From Roseburia sp. (lineage in GTDB: Bacteria; Bacillota; Clostridia; Lachnospirales; Lachnospiraceae), in NCBI GenBank assembly GCA_019421345.1, contig JAHZFL010000003.1, forward strand, positions 98,416 through 162,415: a DNA stretch of 64,000 nucleotides, given 5' to 3'. Below the pieces are notes generated by a model. The model was given only the letters and a program-made list of their open reading frames with translations, ran no database searches and was not told where the DNA came from. The translations under genes and the position numbers were made by a program. Of this stretch, positions 17,974 to 25,601 are shown piece after piece. Each line of letters opens with the position of its first letter. Position 1 is the stretch's first letter.

Positions 17974-20031
17974 ATGAACCGTGAATCCTTAATTTCAGAG
18001 GTAAAGGGGATTGGTGCAAAAACAGAAGAATTGTTTCATAAGCTGGGAGTATACACCGTAGGTGATATACTCCTTCATTATCCAAGAAGCTATATGCAGT
18101 ATCCCAAAGCAAAATATATCAGTGAGGCGGCGGAGGGGGAGACGGCAGCAATCATAGGGAGAGTGTTAAAGACACCGGTTGTCCGACGGACGCGCAGTAT
18201 GCCGCTTACGGTTACTTCGATCGGAACGGCAGAGAGCTCCATGGAGCTTGTGTGGTTTCGGATGCCCTATATTAAAAATCAGCTTGCTGCCGGAAATACC
18301 TATGTTTTTTACGGGAAAGTGCAGCGCAAAAACGGAAGGCTTGTCATGGAGCAGGCGGCTATCTATCAGACGGAGCAGTATGCCAAAATAGAGCAGAGTT
18401 TTCTCCCGATCTATGGTCTGACGGGCGGAGTTTCCAACAATCTGATCACGAAAACCGTCCGGTCGGTACTCGGTGAGGAACGGCTGTTTTCCGATTATCT
18501 CCCGCAGGAAATCCGCAACGCCCATGAGCTTTGCGAGTATAATTATGCAATCAGACAGATTCATTTTCCAAGCGATATGGACACGCTCGTCACCGCGCGC
18601 AGACGTCTCGTATTCGACGAATTTTTTCTGTTTCTTTTGTGTATGCAGTATCAGAAGGAAAAGCGGGTTCGGGAGGAGAATGCTTTTGAGTTTCAGACAG
18701 ATACGTTTGTGGAGGATTTGATCGGAAAGCTGCCCTATGCATTGACAGGCGCGCAGAAAAGAGCGCTTCTTGATGTGTATAAGGATATGCGCGGTGCTTA
18801 TGTAATGCAGCGTCTGATCCAGGGAGACGTTGGATCGGGAAAGACGATTCTTGCATTTTTGGCAATGGCAGATGCGGCGCATAATGATTACCAATCGGCG
18901 ATCATGGCGCCGACAGAGGTGCTTGCAAGGCAGCATTATGAGACGTTTACAAAGCTTTGCGAGCAGTTTGGACTGAGGATTCCGATTGTGCTTCTGACAG
19001 GTTCCATGACGGCACGGCAAAAGCGTATGGCATACGAGGCGCTCCAGCTTTATCCGAATGCGATGGTGATCGGCACACATGCATTGATCCAGGAGAAGGC
19101 AGTCTATGATAATCTTGCGCTTGTGATCACCGACGAGCAGCACCGCTTTGGCGTGCGTCAGCGTGAAGTGTTTGCCGAAAAGGGCAGGCATCCGCATATC
19201 CTTGTGATGAGTGCGACGCCGATCCCGCGCACACTTGCGATTATTTTGTACGGTGATCTTGACATATCGGTCGTAGACGAGGTGCCTGCAAAAAGACTTC
19301 CAATCAAAAATTGCGTCGTTGATACAGCATACCGCCCAAAGGCATATACGTTTATTGAGCAGGAAGTCAAAAATGGTCATCAGGCCTATGTGATTTGTCC
19401 GCTTGTGGAGGCGGTGGAGAGTATGGAGCTTGAAAATGCCACGGATTATGTAAAAAAGCTGCGCGGTATTTTTCCGGAGGAGCTGCAGCTTGGACTGCTG
19501 CACGGACAGATGAAGCCGGAGCAGAAAAATAAGGTCATGGAAGCCTTTCTAAAAAACGAGGTGCAGGTGCTGGTGTCAACGACGGTCGTTGAGGTTGGTG
19601 TCAATGTGCCGAATGCGACAGTCATGATGATTGAAAATGCGGAACGGTTCGGTCTGGCACAATTACATCAGCTAAGAGGTCGTGTGGGACGCGGCGACGC
19701 ACAGTCCTATTGTATTATGCTCAATACCTCAAAGGGTAAGACGGCGCAAAAGCGTCTTGATATTTTAAACAGGTCAAACGACGGCTTTGAAATTGCAAGC
19801 GCGGACTTAAAGCTGCGCGGTCCGGGAGACTTTTTCGGCATCAGGCAATCGGGAGAGCTCCAATTTGCGCTGGCTGATATTTATCAGGATGCCGGTGTAT
19901 TGCAAAAGGCGTCTGAGACGGTCACAGAGCTTTTGGAGAAGGACCCGGAGCTTTTGGAGGAGGAACACCGCAGTCTGCGCGATTATATGGAGCGATTTCT
20001 CGGAGAACAGAGAAACCAGATGAGTTTGTAG
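17974..20031 (+). CDS. recG: ATP-dependent DNA helicase RecG
   Basis: 685-residue superfamily 2 helicase that remodels stalled replication forks. An N-terminal wedge (OB-fold) region is followed by Walker A GDVGSGKT near residues 284-291, a DEQH box at about 387-390, SATPIPRTLA, and the C-terminal helicase half with VVEVGVNVPNATVM and QLRGRVGR. The start follows CGGGAGGGAAT. It is followed by a bidirectional terminator shared with the convergent SASP gene. A 445-codon open frame on the opposite strand is judged to be a shadow. Confidence 0.96.
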   Translation: MNRESLISEVKGIGAKTEELFHKLGVYTVGDILLHYPRSYMQYPKAKYISEAAEGETAAIIGRVLKTPVVRRTRSMPLTVTSIGTAESSMELVWFRMPYIKNQLAAGNTYVFYGKVQRKNGRLVMEQAAIYQTEQYAKIEQSFLPIYGLTGGVSNNLITKTVRSVLGEERLFSDYLPQEIRNAHELCEYNYAIRQIHFPSDMDTLVTARRRLVFDEFFLFLLCMQYQKEKRVREENAFEFQTDTFVEDLIGKLPYALTGAQKRALLDVYKDMRGAYVMQRLIQGDVGSGKTILAFLAMADAAHNDYQSAIMAPTEVLARQHYETFTKLCEQFGLRIPIVLLTGSMTARQKRMAYEALQLYPNAMVIGTHALIQEKAVYDNLALVITDEQHRFGVRQREVFAEKGRHPHILVMSATPIPRTLAIILYGDLDISVVDEVPAKRLPIKNCVVDTAYRPKAYTFIEQEVKNGHQAYVICPLVEAVESMELENATDYVKKLRGIFPEELQLGLLHGQMKPEQKNKVMEAFLKNEVQVLVSTTVVEVGVNVPNATVMMIENAERFGLAQLHQLRGRVGRGDAQSYCIMLNTSKGKTAQKRLDILNRSNDGFEIASADLKLRGPGDFFGIRQSGELQFALADIYQDAGVLQKASETVTELLEKDPELLEEEHRSLRDYMERFLGEQRNQMSL

Positions 20032-20096
20032 CCGCAGGAAGTGAAAGCTTCGCGGTATTTGTGCGATCTTGAAACAAAGCTTTTAGGTATTCACGG

Positions 20097-20129
20097 AAAA
20101 ACAGGATGCGTAGAACGCATCCTGTTTTT
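20097..20129. terminator. bidirectional terminator between recG and SASP
   Basis: AAAAACAGGATGCG (20097-20110) and CGCATCCTGTTTTT (20116-20129) make a perfect 14-bp stem with a 5-nt loop. Confidence 0.9.
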
Positions 20130-20161
20130 CTATTTGCGACAAATGTGCCTGTGGGAAGATT

Positions 20162-20368
20162 TTACTTGCCCGCCATCTGTCTCTCCTGTGCCTCGATCAT
20201 TTTTTTCACCATATAGCCGCCGACAGATCCGTTTTGTCTGGATGTTAAATCACCGTTGTAACCATCCGTTAAAGGTACGCCAAGCTCGCTTGCAACCTCA
20301 TACTTAAAACGATCCAATGCTCCCTTTGCTTCAGGAACTGCTGTTCTGTTAGATGAACGACTTGCCAT
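20162..20368 (-). CDS. alpha/beta-type small acid-soluble spore protein
   Basis: 68-residue SASP that coats and protects spore DNA and is degraded by the Gpr protease at germination. Conserved segments are FKYEVASELGV, which contains the Gpr cleavage region, and SRQNGSVGGYMVKKMIE. The start follows AAAAGGAGG. An upstream element resembles a sigma-G promoter. Its presence shows the organism can form endospores. Confidence 0.95.
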   Translation of the reverse strand: MASRSSNRTAVPEAKGALDRFKYEVASELGVPLTDGYNGDLTSRQNGSVGGYMVKKMIEAQERQMAGK

Positions 20369-20436
20369 AATGTGTTTCCTCCTTTTGTGTGTTATATGCT
20401 TTTGGTCTTTTTTCTATGTTATCTTTGGTACAGTGA

Positions 20437-20465
20437 TAGTATGTCTCTCAATAAAAAAGCTAAAC
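20437..20465 (-). promoter_or_regulatory. sigma-G-like promoter of the SASP gene
   Basis: On the minus strand GTTTA (plus 20461-20465), 17-nt spacer, CATACTA (plus 20437-20443). The -10 fits the sigma-G pattern CATWHTA and the -35 matches four of five positions of GHATR. Forespore-specific control is expected for a SASP gene. Confidence 0.55.
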
Positions 20466-20525
20466 AGACAGTTATTGTAAAAAAATGAAAATATAAGCAA
20501 AAGCAGCGCGCGCGGGAAAAAAACT

Positions 20526-20555
20526 TTGGCGAACAGGCTGACTGTGTGTTACAAT
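20526..20555 (+). promoter_or_regulatory. possible promoter of the YtvI-type gene
   Basis: TTGGCG (20526-20531), 18-nt spacer, TACAAT (20550-20555). A weak match, 26 nt before the start codon. Confidence 0.35.
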
Positions 20556-20580
20556 ATCGGAGAAGAAAAGGAGTATTATC

Positions 20581-21738
20581 ATGAAGCCTGGAGTTAAATA
20601 TTTAAAAATATTGAGTAATCTTTTTGTTGCCGTGGGAGGAGTGTTGTTTTTTATTTTTCTGTTTCCGCGTCTGCTTAGTTATTTTCTTCCGTTTGTATGC
20701 GGATTTGTGTTATCACTGATCGCAAATCCGGTGGTGCGGTTTCTTGAGAAAAAAATTAAGATCAAACGAAAATACGGCTCGGCGTTAATGATCGCGGCTG
20801 TGATCGCGGCGGTTGTCCTGGCCTGCTATGGTGTTGTTTCAATCGTGCTGACCGGAGTGGAGAGCTTTCTTACTTACCTTCCGACCATGTACCAGGATGC
20901 GGGCGCAGAGCTGCAGCGGGCGGCAGACCAGCTTCAGCTTTTGATCGACCGCATTCCTTTTATGGAGACAGTCGATCTTAGCGGGCTTGGCGATTCTATG
21001 AGCAGCTATGTCACAGGGCTTGTATCGCAGGTCAGCGAGCCTACCTTCGGCGCGATCGGAGGGATTGCAAAGCGGATTCCCGATATGCTGTTCGGTGTTG
21101 TGATGGGGCTGCTTGCAACTTATTTTTTCATTGCAGACAGAGACAGGCTGATGCTTTTTCTTGAGCGTCATCTCTCTGTTTCCTTTCGTACGCATATGAA
21201 AAGGGCATGGCATCAGATCGGAAAGGCAGTCGGCGGCTATTTTAAGGCGCAGTTTAAGATCATGCTCATTATTTATGTGATCATGTGGCTTGGACTTGTG
21301 ATTTTGGATGTGCGTTATGCATGGCTGATCGGCTTTGGAATCGCATTTCTTGATATGCTGCCGGTGTTTGGAGCGGGTGCAGTGCTTTGGCCGTGGGCGG
21401 CGGTAAAGCTGTTTTCCGGAAATTATGTGGTGGCGCTTGGCATGATGATCTTATACGCGGTGGCGCTGACGGTTCATCAGCTCGTACAGCCGAAGCTGGT
21501 GGGAGATTCGGTTGGAATGGACCCGTTTGCGGCTTTATTCTGTATGTATATTGGCTATAAGTTCAGCGGTGTTTTTGGGATGATCATTGCAATTCCGATA
21601 GGTATGATCTTACTGAATCTGTATGAGGTTGGAGCATTTGACACGCTCATCTGGTGTGTCCGGGAGGTTGTGACGGATTTTAACCGTTTTCGTCGGGTGA
21701 AGGAGGAGCAGCCGGACGATGACATGAGACGTCCTTGA
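20581..21738 (+). CDS. ytvI: AI-2E family / YtvI-like membrane protein
   Basis: 385-residue polytopic protein of the AI-2E (UPF0118) superfamily, about eight membrane helices. Recognisable features are the opening hydrophobic hairpin, the conserved LVQPKLVGDSVGMDPFAALF segment near residues 305-325, and a long extracytoplasmic region in between. Proteins of this size class in Clostridia are usually called sporulation integral membrane protein YtvI; the transported substrate is not established. The start follows AAAAGGAG. Confidence 0.8.
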   Translation: MKPGVKYLKILSNLFVAVGGVLFFIFLFPRLLSYFLPFVCGFVLSLIANPVVRFLEKKIKIKRKYGSALMIAAVIAAVVLACYGVVSIVLTGVESFLTYLPTMYQDAGAELQRAADQLQLLIDRIPFMETVDLSGLGDSMSSYVTGLVSQVSEPTFGAIGGIAKRIPDMLFGVVMGLLATYFFIADRDRLMLFLERHLSVSFRTHMKRAWHQIGKAVGGYFKAQFKIMLIIYVIMWLGLVILDVRYAWLIGFGIAFLDMLPVFGAGAVLWPWAAVKLFSGNYVVALGMMILYAVALTVHQLVQPKLVGDSVGMDPFAALFCMYIGYKFSGVFGMIIAIPIGMILLNLYEVGAFDTLIWCVREVVTDFNRFRRVKEEQPDDDMRRP

Positions 21739-21748
21739 TGGAGATCAG

Positions 21749-21816
21749 AAAACCCGCATGTTGCTTTTTTGTGACGGAACAGGGCTTCCTGTCACCGAAA
21801 AGTCTGCGCGGGTTTT
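21749..21816 (+). terminator. branched terminator-like structure
   Basis: AAAACCCGC (21749-21757) pairs with GCGGGTTTT (21808-21816) around about 50 nt that itself holds a GTGAC/GTCAC hairpin. It ends in only four T residues. It may terminate the YtvI-type gene and the convergent minus-strand gene. Confidence 0.55.
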
Positions 21817-21853
21817 GTAGTCGAGATGTAAACGGTTTTATGATGTTCCAAGG

Positions 21854-22138
21854 CTAAGGGGACATTCGTCTGCCCTTCATAAGCTGGAGAATCTTATCTG
21901 CTTTTTCCGCCTCCTCCTTTGACATATTTTGTTTTAGGATCGTGACTAAGAGCTCTGTTTCCGGATCTGTAAACTGGATATTTTTTGCTTTTGCGGAATT
22001 CATGGCAGAAAGCAGAAACGGCATCATCTCTTTTATATCAGTTGGCTTGCTGGAGGAGGCAAAGTTCATCAGAAACTGCAGCTTTTCCGGCGCCATATTT
22101 TGAAGCAGCGGGTTGTTTTGAAACAGATTATTTTCCAT
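21854..22138 (-). CDS. hypothetical protein (94 aa)
   Basis: Not recognised. Hydrophilic, predicted mainly helical protein starting MENNLFQNNPLLQNMAPEKL, with a Met-rich middle (IKEMMPFLLSAMNSA) and a basic end (KGRRMSP). No membrane segment or cysteine motif. It is 19 nt downstream of the 108-residue gene, shares its MEN opening and helical, Met-rich composition, and is probably co-transcribed with it. Start follows GAAAGGAAA. Confidence 0.65.
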   Translation of the reverse strand: MENNLFQNNPLLQNMAPEKLQFLMNFASSSKPTDIKEMMPFLLSAMNSAKAKNIQFTDPETELLVTILKQNMSKEEAEKADKILQLMKGRRMSP

Positions 22139-22157
22139 TGGATGTTTCCTTTCTTTT

Positions 22158-22484
22158 TCAATTAAAGATGGTTTCGTAGGTTTCTAACATGGAGAACATA
22201 TTCGCGAGCATATCAAGCGTTTCCTGTTCCTTGCTGTTGCAGAACTGGCGGAGATCATTCAGCATGGCAAGCATGGTGTTGCCGCCTTCCTCGACAGAGC
22301 ACATGGACAGAACCTTATCCTCCTGAGAGAACACCTGTATGGTATTTTGTAATTCCATATATTTTATCAATATGGCAAATTGTTTTTTTTGTGACTCCTG
22401 CATGTAGGGAAGCATGGTTTTTAGCATTTGCAGTTGTTTTGTCTGCGTCATATAGTCAAATGGCGTGAATGGTGAGTTTTCCAT
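22158..22484 (-). CDS. hypothetical protein (108 aa)
   Basis: Not recognised. Helical, Met- and Gln-rich protein (QTKQLQMLKTMLPYMQESQ near the N-terminus, LDMLANMFSMLETYE at the C-terminus). No signal peptide or membrane helix. It heads a two-gene minus-strand unit with the 94-residue protein. The composition of both resembles small Clostridial sporulation-associated proteins, but nothing in the sequence proves such a role. The leader contains AAAAAAGGG as a ribosome binding site. Confidence 0.65.
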   Translation of the reverse strand: MENSPFTPFDYMTQTKQLQMLKTMLPYMQESQKKQFAILIKYMELQNTIQVFSQEDKVLSMCSVEEGGNTMLAMLNDLRQFCNSKEQETLDMLANMFSMLETYETIFN

Positions 22485-22657
22485 AAATACCCTTTTTTCT
22501 TTTAGTCTATGCGCGGATAAGGTGCTTTATGACAAACCCTGCATAGGATAGTAAGGGGAGGGATTTGTGTGGAAGCGTCACAAATTCAATCGCAGAGGTA
22601 AGGTTTAGATCCGACGTGCGTTTCCTTGTGATAAATCGCTTCAGAATGGAGATCATC

Positions 22658-22813
22658 ATGTTGATTATAGAAGATGACAGCGTTTATGAAATAGATGAGG
22701 AATGCTTGAAGAAAAGAAAAGTGCCCAAGGAGTGTAAGGTGCACGAGAAGCTTCTGCGCGAGCATAAGAGGAGAGAACGACAGCACGATTTTGCCGAAGA
22801 TAAGAAAAAATGA
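22658..22813 (+). CDS. small charged protein (51 aa)
   Basis: ATG at 22658 follows GGAG (22648-22651) at normal spacing; an upstream in-frame start at 22565 has no comparable support. The 51-residue product starts MLIIEDDSVYEIDEECLKKR and ends in a basic, charged helix. No domain recognised. It is isolated between a minus-strand pair and the Cys-rich gene and is followed by hairpins. Confidence 0.5.
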   Translation: MLIIEDDSVYEIDEECLKKRKVPKECKVHEKLLREHKRRERQHDFAEDKKK

Positions 22814-22829
22814 GAAGTTTTCGTAGAAG

Positions 22830-22864
22830 CCAACGAGCGGCATGCTTTAAAAGCTGCTCGTTGG
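22830..22864. repeat. hairpin related to the 38-nt repeat
   Basis: CCAACGAGCGGC (22830-22841) and GCTGCTCGTTGG (22853-22864) pair over 12 bp with one wobble. The left arm plus loop (CAACGAGCGGCATGCTTT) matches the minus-strand end of the dispersed repeat at 15 of 18 positions, so this may be a degenerate inverted pair of partial copies. Confidence 0.4.
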
Positions 22865-22869
22865 TCAAT

Positions 22870-22904
22870 AAAATCTCCGGTCCCAAACGGGACCGGAGAT
22901 TTTT
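22870..22904. terminator. bidirectional terminator
   Basis: AAAATCTCCGGTCCC (22870-22884) and GGGACCGGAGATTTT (22889-22903, next base T) form a perfect 15-bp stem with an AAAC loop. It serves the small plus-strand gene and the minus-strand Cys-rich gene. Confidence 0.9.
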
Positions 22905-22946
22905 GGTATTCGCACGGAGTTATTTTCATCCAGGAATGTCTGGCGA

Positions 22947-23180
22947 TCAGCAGAAGCTTCCGCATCCATTGTTGCCGCCGCATCCGCCGCAGCAGAACAG
23001 AAGAAGGATAATCCACAGACAACTGTCATTTCCAAAGCCGCCGCATCCGTTGTTGCCGCCACATAAGCCGCCGTTATTGCCGCCACAGCAGCACAATAAC
23101 AGGATGATCCAGAGAATAGAACTGCAGCCTCCCTCGTTACAATTACATCCACCACAGTTTGTTGCAGCTAAATCACTCAT
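22947..23180 (-). CDS. Gly/Cys/Asn-rich 'HCB'-type protein
   Basis: 77-residue protein with two copies of a unit consisting of a hydrophobic run (ILWIILLLCCCGG; LWIILLLFCCGG) followed by a GGNNG/CGG-rich tail. It contains 15 cysteines. Such proteins are annotated in Clostridia as chorion-class high-cysteine HCB proteins; a structural role in the spore surface or another cross-linked layer is a guess. The start follows TTTGGAGG. A sigma-K-like promoter lies upstream, consistent with late mother-cell expression. Confidence 0.75.
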   Translation of the reverse strand: MSDLAATNCGGCNCNEGGCSSILWIILLLCCCGGNNGGLCGGNNGCGGFGNDSCLWIILLLFCCGGCGGNNGCGSFC

Positions 23181-23209
23181 ATTTGTTCCTCCAAATTTTT
23201 CTTACACTG

Positions 23210-23236
23210 TATCTTATGACAGAGAAAAAAAAGTGT
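23210..23236 (-). promoter_or_regulatory. sigma-K-like promoter of the Cys-rich gene
   Basis: On the minus strand AC (plus 23235-23236), 16-nt spacer, CATAAGATA (plus 23210-23218). This fits AC-N16/17-CATANNNTA, and lies 30 nt before the start codon. Confidence 0.5.
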
Positions 23237-23256
23237 TACGAAATTTTCAAAAAGAA

Positions 23257-23285
23257 TTGTTTCGGGGCGATTCATTTGCTATGAT
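23257..23285 (+). promoter_or_regulatory. sigma-A promoter of the response-regulator-like gene
   Basis: TTGTTT (23257-23262), 17-nt spacer, TATGAT (23280-23285). It rules out translation starts upstream of about 23292 and supports ATG 23329. It sits close to the divergent sigma-K-like promoter. Confidence 0.6.
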
Positions 23286-23328
23286 AAGAAAAGGACAAAG
23301 GAACGAGACGAAAGGTTGGCGAAAAAGA

Positions 23329-24372
23329 ATGAGTTTTGTGCTGATTGTGGAGTCCGACGAGGTAAATGCTGCCCGCATTCGGACGATTTTAGAGAGCGTT
23401 GAGGTAAATTTTGAATATGAACTGCATACCTCTGCCGAGGAGGCGATCGCATCCGTCGAGTACCGGAAACCCGATGTGATGGTGGCGGATATTCATATAC
23501 CGGTGGTAAGCGGAACAGAATTATTTTCGATAATCCAGATGATGTCGCCGGAAACGATCTGTATTGCGCTGGCAGACGGGGGAAAGGAAAGAGAGCTGAT
23601 CACATTTTTAAATACATGCAGGATTTTTAAGATCATCCTAAAGCCATGCCGTCTGGCGGAGGATCTGCTGACGCCGGTTTATGCGGCGTTTGCACATCAA
23701 AAGGAGCTTGCAAGGCAGGCGCTTCTCACGCAGAAGGAGGATGAGGAGTGGCGCAGGGTTTACGAACTTCATCAGGAAACGTCGGGGCTGCTGCAGGCGG
23801 AGCAGGAGGAAAAGCGTCAGTTGCTGGCAATTATTGCTATTTTAAACGCTGCCAGCATCGACGCAAGGAGAGATTTAAACATCGACGCAAAGGAGCGGAT
23901 CAAGCGCTGGTATCAGTGGATGCTGGAGGAATATGTAGGGATTTATCTGGGAGGAACGGGAACCTATGAGCAGGTACTGCGCTCACAGCTTGCGTTCTGT
24001 CATAGCCCGGAAAGCGGCTGCACCTTTCAAATGCAGAAACATACGACGGAGGATATTGAACCGGAGGCAATGAACGAGATCGCATATATTCTGCGTCTGA
24101 TTACGGGTGTGTGCAGAGACCTTCAGAAAAGCTACCAGATCCAGGTTTTGATCGAGCAAGCGCAAAGGGCATATATCCTGCGCGTGCGTTACGGAATCAG
24201 TAAAGATGCTTTGGGAAATGAAACCTCTGAGGAATGGCGTGTAAAAAATCCCGTTTTGCGCAGGGAGCTTGTGCGGGCAACGCGACTGGCGATAGAAGCG
24301 CTCGGTGGGAAATCAGCGCTTTACCGGAAGGAGCATGAGGATATTGTAAACATTGCAGTGCTGCGCAAATAG
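23329..24372 (+). CDS. response-regulator-like protein with unknown output domain
   Basis: 347-residue protein. Residues 1-125 look like a receiver domain: the phospho-acceptor is D54 (ADIHIP) and the conserved lysine is in ILKP near residue 105. The usual acidic pair is E8/D10 and the switch Thr/Ser is replaced (CIALADGG). The rest is helical, with a coiled-coil-like stretch (about 125-165) and a C-terminal part that is not a known DNA-binding domain. The ORF extends upstream to 22810 but that part overlaps the Cys-rich gene on the other strand and is upstream of the promoter. It runs into icd with a 19-nt gap. Confidence 0.65.
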   Translation: MSFVLIVESDEVNAARIRTILESVEVNFEYELHTSAEEAIASVEYRKPDVMVADIHIPVVSGTELFSIIQMMSPETICIALADGGKERELITFLNTCRIFKIILKPCRLAEDLLTPVYAAFAHQKELARQALLTQKEDEEWRRVYELHQETSGLLQAEQEEKRQLLAIIAILNAASIDARRDLNIDAKERIKRWYQWMLEEYVGIYLGGTGTYEQVLRSQLAFCHSPESGCTFQMQKHTTEDIEPEAMNEIAYILRLITGVCRDLQKSYQIQVLIEQAQRAYILRVRYGISKDALGNETSEEWRVKNPVLRRELVRATRLAIEALGGKSALYRKEHEDIVNIAVLRK

Positions 24373-24391
24373 GCGAGAAAGGAAAATGAGA

Positions 24392-25597
24392 ATGGATAAG
24401 ATTCAGATGACGACACCGCTTGTGGAGATGGATGGGGATGAGATGACCCGCATTCTCTGGCAGATGATCAAGGAGGAGCTGCTGCTTCCTTTTATCGACT
24501 TAAACACAGAGTACTACGATCTTGGTCTGATACATCGCAATGAGACGGAGGATCAGGTGACGGTCGACGCGGCAAATGCCACGAAAAAATACGGTGTTGC
24601 CGTGAAATGCGCGACGATCACGCCAAACGCCGCCCGTGTAAAGGAGTATCAGCTAAAAGAGATGTGGAAAAGTCCAAACGGCACGATCCGCGCCATGCTG
24701 GACGGCACGGTGTTCCGTGCGCCGATCATCGTAAAGGGGATCGAGCCGTGCGTAAAGAATTGGAAAAAGCCGATTACGATCGCGCGTCACGCCTATGGGG
24801 ACGTCTATAAGGCGTCTGAGATGAAGATTCCCGGCGCAGGAAAATGCGAGCTTGTCTACACGGCGGAGGACGGAACCGAGGTAAGGGAACTGATCCATAA
24901 TTTTACGGGTGCGGGTGTCGTGCAGGGGCAGCACAATCTTTGCGCTTCTATTGACAGCTTTGCAAGAAGCTGCTTTCAGTATGCGATCGATACGAAGCAG
25001 GATCTGTGGTTTGCGACGAAGGATACGATTTCCAAGCAGTATGACCATACGTTTAAGGATATTTTTCAGGACATTTTCGATGCGGAATATGCGCAAAAAT
25101 TTAAGGTTGCCGGCATCACTTATTTTTATACCTTGATCGACGATGCGGTCGCGCGCGTCATGAAGGCGGAGGGCGGCTTTATCTGGGCGTGCAAGAATTA
25201 CGACGGAGATGTGATGAGCGATATGGTCTCAAGCGCCTTTGGTTCGCTGGCAATGATGACCTCCGTGCTTGTATCGCCGGACGGGTGCTATGAATATGAG
25301 GCGGCGCACGGCACAGTACAGCGTCATTATTATAAGCACCAAAAGGGGGAGGAGACTTCCACCAACTCGGTTGCCACTATCTTTGCATGGACGGGCGCAC
25401 TTAGAAAGCGCGGTGAGCTTGACGGAAATGACGAGCTGACAGGCTTTGCGGATAAATTGGAGAGCGCCTGCATCAAAACGCTGGAAGCTGGTAAGATGAC
25501 CAAGGACCTTGCGCTGATCACCATGCATCCGAATCCGACCGTATTAAACAGCGCAGATTTTATTAAGGAAATTCGTACAACACTAGAAGGAATGTAA
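24392..25597 (+). CDS. icd: NADP-dependent isocitrate dehydrogenase
   Basis: 401-residue oxidative decarboxylase converting isocitrate to 2-oxoglutarate, making NADPH. The opening MTTPLVEMDGDEMTRILW, the substrate segment SPNGTIRAMLDGTVFRAPI, and DDAVARVMKAEGGFIWACKNYDGD identify the eukaryotic-like dimeric (IDP) subfamily rather than the E. coli type. Two starts are possible six bases apart (24386 and 24392); 24392 has the better distance from AAAGGA. In an anaerobe it probably supplies glutamate precursor. Downstream ABC-F gene starts after 4 nt. Confidence 0.95.
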   Translation: MDKIQMTTPLVEMDGDEMTRILWQMIKEELLLPFIDLNTEYYDLGLIHRNETEDQVTVDAANATKKYGVAVKCATITPNAARVKEYQLKEMWKSPNGTIRAMLDGTVFRAPIIVKGIEPCVKNWKKPITIARHAYGDVYKASEMKIPGAGKCELVYTAEDGTEVRELIHNFTGAGVVQGQHNLCASIDSFARSCFQYAIDTKQDLWFATKDTISKQYDHTFKDIFQDIFDAEYAQKFKVAGITYFYTLIDDAVARVMKAEGGFIWACKNYDGDVMSDMVSSAFGSLAMMTSVLVSPDGCYEYEAAHGTVQRHYYKHQKGEETSTNSVATIFAWTGALRKRGELDGNDELTGFADKLESACIKTLEAGKMTKDLALITMHPNPTVLNSADFIKEIRTTLEGM

Positions 25598-25601
25598 GGC
25601 T

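Noticed and set aside
18166..19503. 445-codon open frame on the minus strand inside recG
   Set aside because: It lies fully opposite a clear RecG helicase, its product is rich in His, Arg and Lys with no recognisable domain, and there is no promoter or ribosome binding site; it is a codon-bias shadow.
22810..23328. Long N-terminal extension of the response-regulator-like frame
   Set aside because: It reads His/Pro-rich antisense of the Cys-rich gene and lies upstream of the promoter at 23257-23285.
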